64,000 nucleotides of DNA, from positions 62,001 to 126,000 of the forward strand of contig PDPT01000037.1 in NCBI GenBank assembly GCA_002746605.1, in the 5' to 3' direction. Below are positions 56,146-64,000 of this stretch, one piece after another. The notes beneath the pieces were generated by a model. It was not told the DNA's origin. It did no database searches and worked only from the letters and a program-made list of their open reading frames with translations. How positions within the stretch are numbered: position 1 is the stretch's first letter; every line of letters starts with the position of its first letter. The position numbers and the translations under genes were made by a program. The stretch comes from Ignavibacteriota bacterium. GTDB taxonomy: Bacteria > Bacteroidota > Ignavibacteria > Ignavibacteriales > Melioribacteraceae.

Positions 56146-57135
56146 ATGTCAAAAAAATTCAATCCGAAAAATTATTACAAAAAAGTTATATCTAATTTTG
56201 AAAAGAAATATCAACTGATTCTTAAAAATAAAGAACCAAAATCCCTTTACGAACCATGCGATTTTATTGTTGAAAGTACCGGTAAAAGGTTAAGACCGTT
56301 TCTTGTACTTATTTCTGCACAGGCTGTGGGAGCAAAGCTTACAAAAGTTCAAAATGCTGCTATGGCTGTTGAACTTTTTCACAATTTCACTTTGGTTCAT
56401 GATGATATAATGGATAATGCCGATAAGCGAAGAGGAAGACCAACGCTGCATATAAAATATGATATAAATACTGCTATTCTCGCCGGTGATAATCTTTTGG
56501 CAATTGCTTATCAAAGGCTTTTGATGGATTGTAAGAAAAATAATATCATCCCCGTTGAAGATTTTACACAAGGTTTAATTGAAGTCTGTGAAGGACAAAG
56601 TCTTGATAAAGAATTTGAAACAAGGAAAGATGTAACCTTAGAAGAATACATCGTGATGATAAACAAAAAAACTGCCGCTCTTGCAGAAACATGTTGTTCT
56701 ATTGGAGCAAAAATAGGCGGAGGTTCGGTAAAAGAAATAAATGCTTTAAGAAAATACGGAAAATATTTAGGTTTCGCATTCCAGATTCAAGATGATTTAT
56801 TAGACATTATGGCTGATGAAGCTGAACTCGGTAAAAAAATTGGAGGCGATCTTTTAGAAGGAAAAAAAACCTATCTTCTACTAAAGGCTCTCGAAAAATC
56901 TGAAGGCGAAGATAACAATCTAGTCAAAAAAGTAATCGAAAATAACGGAATAAGAAAAAATCAAATTAATAAGTATAAAGAATTATACATAAAACTCGAT
57001 GTTATTGAAGAAGCATCCAAAGAAGTAAAACGATATACAAATTTGGCACTAAACTCATTAAAAAACATTCAAAATAGTAACGCTAAAGAAACTTTGATTT
57101 GGCTTGCATCATCACTTACAAACAGGAAAAAATGA
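56146..57135 (+). CDS. Polyprenyl synthetase (geranylgeranyl/farnesyl-type prenyl diphosphate synthase)
   Basis: LVHDDIMDNADKRRGRPTLH (FARM) and FQIQDDLLDIMADE (SARM). Confidence 0.93.
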   Translation: MSKKFNPKNYYKKVISNFEKKYQLILKNKEPKSLYEPCDFIVESTGKRLRPFLVLISAQAVGAKLTKVQNAAMAVELFHNFTLVHDDIMDNADKRRGRPTLHIKYDINTAILAGDNLLAIAYQRLLMDCKKNNIIPVEDFTQGLIEVCEGQSLDKEFETRKDVTLEEYIVMINKKTAALAETCCSIGAKIGGGSVKEINALRKYGKYLGFAFQIQDDLLDIMADEAELGKKIGGDLLEGKKTYLLLKALEKSEGEDNNLVKKVIENNGIRKNQINKYKELYIKLDVIEEASKEVKRYTNLALNSLKNIQNSNAKETLIWLASSLTNRKK

Positions 57136-57398
57136 TAGAAAAAGAAGTTGAAATAATAAACAATGCAGGTCTGCATACAAGACCTGCAGCAACTATCGTA
57201 AAAATTGCAGCTAAATACAGTTGTGAATTTTTCATAAAAAAAGACGGAATGAACATTAACGGTAAAAGCATAATCGGGGTAATGACTCTCGCAGCCGAAA
57301 AAGGTTCCAAATTGCTTCTGTCATTCGATGGAATTGATGAAGAAGAAGCTTGCAAATCTATTATTGAGTATTTTAATAAAGGGTTTGACGAATTATGA
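57132..57398 (+). CDS. ptsH: Phosphocarrier protein HPr
   Basis: NNAGLHTRPAATIVKIAAKY active-site His; NGKSIIGVMTLAAEKGSKL; ATG at 57132 overlaps preceding stop. Confidence 0.93.
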   Translation: MIEKEVEIINNAGLHTRPAATIVKIAAKYSCEFFIKKDGMNINGKSIIGVMTLAAEKGSKLLLSFDGIDEEEACKSIIEYFNKGFDEL

Positions 57399-59134
57399 AA
57401 AAAAATAATCTAAAAGGTGTTGCCACTGCATCAGGTATTTCAATAGGTACTGCCTACTTATACGAAAAAAAAATAGAAACTATTGAAAATGGAACAATAA
57501 AAGATGTGGATGAAGCTTTAGAAAAGTTTGATAATGCCGTAGCAAAATCAAAAAAAGAACTGCTAAAAATTTTTAATCTTGCAGTAGATAAAATGGGTGA
57601 ACAGAGAGCAAGAATTTTTGAAGCTCAAATGATGATTTTGGATGATCCCATTCTTATGGGACATATAAAAAAGAGAATAAAAGAAGAAAAAAGAACTCCT
57701 GAATTTATTGTTGATGCCGAAATTTCAAAGTATCAAGAAATATTGCAGCAATCTACCGAAACTTACATGAAAGAACGAAGTCAGGATATTGCTGATATTA
57801 AGAATAGAATTATCAGAAATCTTAAACAAAAAAAATGGAAAAGTAGAATAGATAAAGATGTAATTGTTGTAACTGAAACTATTACTCCTGCAGACACCGT
57901 TTTATTTTCGAGAGTAAATGTTAAAGGATATGTAACAAACTTCGGCGGATTAACTTCGCATGCTGCAATTGTTGCACGTTCACTGGGTATTCCCGCCGTA
58001 CTTGGTATTCATGATGCAACTGCAAAAATTAAAACCGGAGATAAAATAATTATTGACGGTTTACACGGAGAGGTTATTTTTAATCCAGATAATGAACAAT
58101 TATCTTTTTACAAAAATAAATTACAAAAGTTAAAAGAATTTGATTCTGAACTTGCAAAGCTTGCAGATAAACCTGCAGTAACAACTGACAACAAAAAGAT
58201 TATTCTTAGAGCAAATCTGGATATAAGAGAAGAATTAGATTATATTTTTAAAAATGGTGCCGAAGGCAGCGGACTGGTAAGAACCGAACAGATTTTTAAT
58301 CTCGATGATGAATTCCCTGACGAAGAGAAACAATATAAAACCTATATTGAGCTTGCCGAAAAATTATATCCCAATGTTGTTATAATAAGAGTCTTTGATG
58401 TAGGAGGTGATAAAGTTTTCTCTGTTGATTTTAAGGACCCAAATCCGTTTTTAGGTTGGCGGGGAATTAGATTCTTACTCGATAATGAAAAGCTGTTCAA
58501 GATACAAATAAGAGCAATATTAAGAGCTAGTACACATAAAAACATAAAGTTTATGCTCCCTCTTATTTCTTATATTCAAGAAATAAGAAAAACAAAAACT
58601 ATTATTGAAACTTGTAAAAATGAATTACGAAGAGAAAACAAAGAATTTGATGAGAATATTAAACTCGGAATAATGATTGAAGTTCCTTCCGCAGCGGTAA
58701 TGGCAGAAGAATTTGCTGCAGAAGTTGATTTTATTAGTATCGGGACAAATGATTTAATTCAATATCTACTTGCAGTTGATAGAGGAAATGAAATTGTATC
58801 ATCACTTTATAGAGAGTTTCATCCGGCTGTAATTAGAACACTTTATAAAATAATCCATTCAAGTAAACTCGGCAAAGCAAAAGTAAGCATTTGCGGCGAA
58901 ATGGCTGCCGATATTCTTGCAACTCCTCTTTTGGTCGGGATGGGTTTAGACTCAATGAGCGTTTCCGCTTCAATGATTCCTCATATAAAAAAAATAATAA
59001 GAGCAATCAGTTACGAAGAGGCAAAAAAACTTGTAGAGGAATGTTTAACCTTTGTTACTGAAAAAGAAATTAGTGATAGGATCTTAGAATTTTTCAAAGT
59101 TCATATTAAAGACGAGTTAGATAATATTCTTTAA
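57395..59134 (+). CDS. ptsI: Phosphoenolpyruvate-protein phosphotransferase (enzyme I)
   Basis: GGLTSHAAIVARSLGIPAVLG, GSGLVRTEQIF, GTNDLIQYLLAVDRGNE, SICGEMAAD. Confidence 0.96.
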   Translation: MKKNNLKGVATASGISIGTAYLYEKKIETIENGTIKDVDEALEKFDNAVAKSKKELLKIFNLAVDKMGEQRARIFEAQMMILDDPILMGHIKKRIKEEKRTPEFIVDAEISKYQEILQQSTETYMKERSQDIADIKNRIIRNLKQKKWKSRIDKDVIVVTETITPADTVLFSRVNVKGYVTNFGGLTSHAAIVARSLGIPAVLGIHDATAKIKTGDKIIIDGLHGEVIFNPDNEQLSFYKNKLQKLKEFDSELAKLADKPAVTTDNKKIILRANLDIREELDYIFKNGAEGSGLVRTEQIFNLDDEFPDEEKQYKTYIELAEKLYPNVVIIRVFDVGGDKVFSVDFKDPNPFLGWRGIRFLLDNEKLFKIQIRAILRASTHKNIKFMLPLISYIQEIRKTKTIIETCKNELRRENKEFDENIKLGIMIEVPSAAVMAEEFAAEVDFISIGTNDLIQYLLAVDRGNEIVSSLYREFHPAVIRTLYKIIHSSKLGKAKVSICGEMAADILATPLLVGMGLDSMSVSASMIPHIKKIIRAISYEEAKKLVEECLTFVTEKEISDRILEFFKVHIKDELDNIL

Positions 59135-59339
59135 TGCTGAAATATAATCGATTTTAATACTTTTTTTACATGTGTTCATGCAAATAAGATATTCAAAGCT
59201 AAATATTAAATTTTTTTGTTGGTATTTTTGTTCACTTTTTATAATTTGTAAACAAATTATTTTAATATTATTTGATGCTGCTAAAGCAATTTTATAATTG
59301 AATAATATGTGGGATGAAAAATTATAATTCGGGTAATAA

Positions 59340-59909
59340 ATGAAAAAAGCATTTCTTGATTATGTATTGAAAGTTCGTTTACCTTTAACACTATTTGTAG
59401 TTGTACTTTCCTTTATAGTTACATTCTATTTCTCAAGGCCTGAGCGAGATGGAATTGGCTACCAACCTGAGCAGCCTATTGCTTATTCTCATAAGCTTCA
59501 TGCAGGACAAATGAAAATTGACTGTCAATATTGTCATACGGGAGTTACAAAAGGAAGGCATGCTTTAGTTCCTTCAGCAAATATTTGTATGAACTGCCAT
59601 ACCCTGGCAAGAAACGATAAAGCGGAAATTATTAAACTAGCTAAATATTATGAAAACAAAGAACCAATCCCGTGGAAAAGAATTCATAAAGTTCCCGAGT
59701 ATGCTTACTTTAATCATTCGGTTCATGTTAATAAAGGCATTGAATGTGAAACCTGTCATGGTAATATTGCTGATATGGAAGTTGTAAAACAAATGAAAAG
59801 CTGGACAATGACAGCTTGTCTGGAGTGCCATAGAGAACCTGAGAAGTTTTTACCATATTTAAAAGATGTTAAAAAAGGTCCTACAAATTGTGCAGCATGT
59901 CATAGATAA
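59340..59909 (+). CDS. actA: Alternative complex III pentaheme cytochrome subunit (ActA-like)
   Basis: One N-terminal TM; five CxxCH motifs (CQYCH, CMNCH, CETCH, CLECH, CAACH); followed by actB and nrfD-like genes. Confidence 0.9.
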   Translation: MKKAFLDYVLKVRLPLTLFVVVLSFIVTFYFSRPERDGIGYQPEQPIAYSHKLHAGQMKIDCQYCHTGVTKGRHALVPSANICMNCHTLARNDKAEIIKLAKYYENKEPIPWKRIHKVPEYAYFNHSVHVNKGIECETCHGNIADMEVVKQMKSWTMTACLECHREPEKFLPYLKDVKKGPTNCAACHR

Positions 59910-59924
59910 TTAAAAGGTAAAGAA

Positions 59925-60092
59925 ATGAAATCGTTTAATAGAAGAAAGTTTTTTAATAAATTATCAATTAGTGCTCTTGGAGCAATGTTTTTAACTTCAT
60001 TTCCTATTAATATGTTAGGAAAAAGTAAGCAAAACAAAAACGTAACTGTAAAAGTTAAACTTCATCCTAAATCTGTAAGAAGAACTAAATAA
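59925..60092 (+). CDS. 55-aa Tat-signal mini-protein
   Basis: MKSFNRRKFFNKLSISALGAMFLTSFPINMLGKSKQNKNVTVKVKLHPKSVRRTK; missed by ORF track length cutoff; tightly packed between actA and actB. Confidence 0.65.
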   Translation: MKSFNRRKFFNKLSISALGAMFLTSFPINMLGKSKQNKNVTVKVKLHPKSVRRTK

Positions 60093-60106
60093 TAAGGTTA
60101 TTAGTA

Positions 60107-63100
60107 ATGTCCAAAAATAATGGTACTAAAAAATTCTGGAAAAGTATAAAAGAATATCAAGATGACCCAAAGTTACTTGAGGAAAAGTTACATGAATTTA
60201 AAGAAGGAGTAACTGATGATTTTTCTCCTGATGATTTAAACAAATTTTCCAGGAGGAAATTTCTTGCCGTACTTGCCGCTTCAACTGCTTATGCTGCAAC
60301 AGCGTGTACATCTTACAGAGATAAAGGTGAAATAGTACCTTATATTGATAGACCGGAAGAAATTTTACCGGGCAAGCCTACTTTTTATGCTTCCACCTTT
60401 GCCGAAGGAGATGAAACTTACGGAATAGTTGTAAAAACAAGAGAAGGAAGACCAATAAAAATAGAAGGTAATCCCGATGATAAAATTTCGGGAGGCAAAA
60501 TTCCTTCAAAAGTGCACGCAAGTATATTAAATTTATATGATCCCGAAAGATTAAAAGAACCGAAAATAAACGGAAGAAATACAACTTGGGATAAAATTAC
60601 TTCGGAAATAACAAGCCTATTAAATAATTCTGCTTCTAATGGCAAAGAAATAGCGTTTATAACAAATCCTATTCCTTCATCAACGACAAAAAAGATTATT
60701 GATGAATTTCTTGTAAAATATAAAACCGCTAAAGTTTACAGTTATAAGTTAAGCGGAAATGGAAATAGAAAAAATGCTTGGTTAAAAGGTTATAATTCCA
60801 AAATTATTCCTTCAATAAAATGGGATAAAGCGAAAGTTATAATTAGCTTGGAAGGTGATTTCCTTGGGCGGGAAGGAAATACTGTTGAAAACGGAATGCT
60901 TTATTCTAAAGGAAGAGATATTGCAAATTCCGAAAAAATGAATAAGCTTTACGCTCTTGAAGGTAATATGAGTTTAACCGGAATGAACGCCGATGTGAGA
61001 TATCGTTTAAGCCCAAAATATTATATCGATTTTCTTCTTGCTTTAATGAAAGAATTAAATTTCCCCGTTAATAACGAAATAAAATCTTACATTAGTCAAG
61101 CAAGTATTGCTGAACTCTACAAAAACAGTAGTCTTGATAAAAATAGATTAAAAAAAATTGCTGATGATTTGCTAAAAAATAAAGGTAAATCAATTATTTA
61201 TGCTGGCGATTCTTTGCCTGAAGAAATTCATTTAGTTGTAAATCTTTTGAATGAATTATTAGGAAATAAAGAATTATATGATTTTCAAAACGGCTATGTT
61301 AACTTAAACGAATTTGAAACGGAAAATTCTATTGCTGATTTAATTAAAAATAAAGGTACCGATGTAATTATTCATTTCGATTCCAATCCTGTTTACGAAA
61401 TCCCGGGATATTCTGAGTTTTTGGAAAATATTCAAAATACCATCACAATTTCTGAAGCTCCCAATGAAACTGTGTTTAAATCAAAATATGTCTTGCCCAT
61501 TAACAATATTTTAGAATCTTGGGGAGAATATCAAACAAGAAACGGACAAGTTACTATGCAGCAACCGGTAATTGTTCCTTTATTTAATACAAAGCAAAAA
61601 GAAGAAATTATTCTCAGTTGGCTCAACGGTGGATTTAAAAAAGACGCTTATTTAGATTATCTTAAAAATAATTTAAAAGAATCAGTTTATTCAAAAGGTA
61701 ATTTTGCCACTTCTTTCAATAATTTTTGGAATAATGCTTTATATGACGGAGTTATTCCCATAAAAGCAATTAAAAGTAATCTCGGTAATTTTGATGATTC
61801 AACCATAAAAATTAAAAATAGAACTAAAAACGGTTTTGCTATTCTAATTCAAAAAAATTATTATTTCGATACGGGCAAATATGCTAATAACGGCTGGCTT
61901 CAAGAATTACCACATCCTGTTTCAAAAGTTACTTGGGATAATTATGCTGCAATTTCTCCGGGTTCAGGCGAAAAACTCGGGGTTTCCAATAATGATTTGA
62001 TAAAAATAACTATCTCAGGTAAAACTTTAGAGCTTCCCGTTCTTCTTCAACCGGGTATGGCTGATGAAACTGTAGCTTTAGAACTCGGATACGGACGTAA
62101 AGATTCCGGCGAGGTTGCTAATGATGTTGGTTTCAATGTTAATGTTTTTCTAAATGGTAACGATATTAATAAGAAAGTTTTTTATGGAGCTGAAGTTGTA
62201 AAAACAAACGGAACTTATAAACTTGCTTCTACTCAAGAGCATCATTCTTTAAATGATGATTCAATTAAAAATTTTCATCTTTTAAGAAATATTATTCAAG
62301 AAGGAACTCTCGAAGAGTACAAAAAGAATCCACATTTTTTACATGAACATAAACACGAAATTTTCAGTATCACGGATAATCATCTCTACCCTGATGAAAA
62401 ATGGGCAATGAGTATTGACTTAAATAAATGCTTAGGTTGTTCTGAGTGTATTACATCGTGTAATGTTGAGAATAACATTCCGGTTGTTGGAAAAGATCAA
62501 GTTGCAATTGGTAGAGAAATGCATTGGTTAAGAGTTGACCGATATTACAGCGGAACACCGGAAGAACCAATTGTAAGTACGCAGCCAATGTTATGTCAAC
62601 ATTGTGATAATGCCCCTTGTGAAAATGTTTGTCCGGTTAATGCTACAAATCATAGTCCGGATGGATTAAATCAAATGGCTTACAACAGATGCGTGGGCAC
62701 AAGATATTGTGCAAATAACTGTCCTTATAAAGTTAGAAGATTTAATTTCTATAATTTCAGAGATCATTTTGAAGATGCCTATTATGATAATAAATTAAGT
62801 TCCTTAGTAAATAATCCTGAAGTTACAGTAAGATCTCGTGGTGTTATAGAAAAATGTTCTTTCTGTGCTCAAACGATAATGGAAGTTAGAGAAAAAGCCA
62901 TTAGAGAAGGAAGAGAAATTTTACCGGACGAAGTTCAGGTAAGTTGTCAAACCGCCTGCCCGACTAATGCAATAGTTTTCGGTGATGTAAACAATGAAAA
63001 ATCAACTGTTAAAAAATATAGAGAGCATAATTTAAGTTATCATGTGCTCGAAGAATTAAATGTTGTTCCAAATGTAACTTATTTGGCTAAAATAAGAAAT

Positions 63101-63121
63101 ACCGGTATGGAGGAAAAATAG
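60107..63121 (+). CDS. actB: Alternative complex III molybdopterin-like/Fe-S fusion subunit (ActB)
   Basis: [12 protein letters not shown] Tat signal; MoCo-oxidoreductase-like region; four ferredoxin clusters ([38 protein letters not shown]...CQTACP). Confidence 0.92.
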   Translation: MSKNNGTKKFWKSIKEYQDDPKLLEEKLHEFKEGVTDDFSPDDLNKFSRRKFLAVLAASTAYAATACTSYRDKGEIVPYIDRPEEILPGKPTFYASTFAEGDETYGIVVKTREGRPIKIEGNPDDKISGGKIPSKVHASILNLYDPERLKEPKINGRNTTWDKITSEITSLLNNSASNGKEIAFITNPIPSSTTKKIIDEFLVKYKTAKVYSYKLSGNGNRKNAWLKGYNSKIIPSIKWDKAKVIISLEGDFLGREGNTVENGMLYSKGRDIANSEKMNKLYALEGNMSLTGMNADVRYRLSPKYYIDFLLALMKELNFPVNNEIKSYISQASIAELYKNSSLDKNRLKKIADDLLKNKGKSIIYAGDSLPEEIHLVVNLLNELLGNKELYDFQNGYVNLNEFETENSIADLIKNKGTDVIIHFDSNPVYEIPGYSEFLENIQNTITISEAPNETVFKSKYVLPINNILESWGEYQTRNGQVTMQQPVIVPLFNTKQKEEIILSWLNGGFKKDAYLDYLKNNLKESVYSKGNFATSFNNFWNNALYDGVIPIKAIKSNLGNFDDSTIKIKNRTKNGFAILIQKNYYFDTGKYANNGWLQELPHPVSKVTWDNYAAISPGSGEKLGVSNNDLIKITISGKTLELPVLLQPGMADETVALELGYGRKDSGEVANDVGFNVNVFLNGNDINKKVFYGAEVVKTNGTYKLASTQEHHSLNDDSIKNFHLLRNIIQEGTLEEYKKNPHFLHEHKHEIFSITDNHLYPDEKWAMSIDLNKCLGCSECITSCNVENNIPVVGKDQVAIGREMHWLRVDRYYSGTPEEPIVSTQPMLCQHCDNAPCENVCPVNATNHSPDGLNQMAYNRCVGTRYCANNCPYKVRRFNFYNFRDHFEDAYYDNKLSSLVNNPEVTVRSRGVIEKCSFCAQTIMEVREKAIREGREILPDEVQVSCQTACPTNAIVFGDVNNEKSTVKKYREHNLSYHVLEELNVVPNVTYLAKIRNTGMEEK

Positions 63122-64000
63122 TGAGTAGTATTGATTTTACTCAAGAAAAATCGGTTGTAGAAGGCAAACCGCCGCTACGTTCGATTGATGATATTATTGT
63201 TAAACCTTTAAATACTAAGCCTAACATTAAGTTTTATATTGCTTTGTTATTTACTCTTACGCTGTTGGGAATTGGAGGAATTGGTTTAGTTGCATCTCTT
63301 TATTGGGGAACCGGACTTTGGGGAAATAATAATCCGGTCGGTTGGGGTTTCCCTATTGTAAATTTTGTTTTTTGGATTGGTATTGGTCACGCTGGTACAC
63401 TTATTTCCGCTATTCTCTTTTTATTCAGACAAAAATGGAGAACAGGGATTGCACGTTTTGCCGAAGGAATGACAATCTTTGCAGTAATAACAGCAATGAT
63501 TTTCCCGATTATGCACACCGGTCGTCCTTGGCTTGCTGCTATTTATTTACTTCCGTATCCCAACCAACATTCACTTTGGGTTAATTTTACTTCACCTTTA
63601 CTGTGGGACGTTTTTGCCGTTTCAACTTATTTTACAGTCTCATTTGTTTTTTGGTATGTAGGACTTATTCCCGATTTTGCAACACTACGTGACAGAACAA
63701 AAGATAAAACAAAAAAAATTATTTATTCAGTTACAAGTTTGGGATGGAGACATTCAAACAGACACTGGCAACATTATGAATTAACCTATTTAATTCTTGC
63801 AGGATTAGCAACTCCGTTAGTACTTTCCGTTCACACAATTGTAAGTTTTGATTTTGCGGTTAGTGTATTGCCTGGATGGCATACAACAATTTTTCCACCT
63901 TACTTTGTAGCCGGTGCAGTTTTCTCAGGATTTGCAATGGTGCAAAATGTTTTAATTTTTATTAGGAAAATATTTAATTACGAACATATAATAACTTTAG
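63121..64000 (+). CDS. actC: Alternative complex III quinol-binding membrane subunit (ActC, NrfD/PsrC family), 3' truncated by window edge
   Basis: GTG start overlapping actB stop; [27 protein letters not shown]...[33 protein letters not shown]...[10 protein letters not shown]...[36 protein letters not shown]. Confidence 0.9.
   Translation, partial: MSSIDFTQEKSVVEGKPPLRSIDDIIVKPLNTKPNIKFYIALLFTLTLLGIGGIGLVASLYWGTGLWGNNNPVGWGFPIVNFVFWIGIGHAGTLISAILFLFRQKWRTGIARFAEGMTIFAVITAMIFPIMHTGRPWLAAIYLLPYPNQHSLWVNFTSPLLWDVFAVSTYFTVSFVFWYVGLIPDFATLRDRTKDKTKKIIYSVTSLGWRHSNRHWQHYELTYLILAGLATPLVLSVHTIVSFDFAVSVLPGWHTTIFPPYFVAGAVFSGFAMVQNVLIFIRKIFNYEHIITL

Overview
AT-rich chromosomal segment, about 64 kb, densely coded and mostly on the minus strand. 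Gene content (Na+-NQR, alternative complex III, mre/rod cluster, PduT/PduS-like genes) suggests a Bacteroidota/Ignavibacteria-type bacterium; this is an inference, as no rRNA is present. Most of the window is housekeeping: rodA-pbp2-mreDCB, purH/N/D/C, pyrG, htpG, lolCDE, nqrABCDEF, tonB, asnS, guaB, recA/recX, cinA, pgsA, ptsH/ptsI. The points most worth following up are: (1) a small satellite bacterial-microcompartment locus (PduT-like BMC-T shell protein with the Fe-S pore Cys, PduS-like flavo-Fe/S protein, SpoIIE-type phosphatase) with no enzymatic core nearby; (2) a ccmCDEF cluster whose CcmE has CXXXY instead of the canonical HXXXY heme-binding motif, with no ccmG/ccmH next to it; (3) an apbE plus Cys-rich mini-membrane protein pair (NqrM-like) near an nqr operon whose flavinylation motifs are non-consensus; (4) a fructosamine-kinase/LMW-phosphatase pair; (5) a 55-aa Tat-signal mini-protein between ActA and ActB of alternative complex III; (6) a degenerate DUF4143 ATPase remnant beside a perfect 13-bp inverted repeat. 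I saw no tRNA, rRNA, CRISPR array, prophage or intact transposon. All calls come from reading protein motifs by eye; no searches were run.
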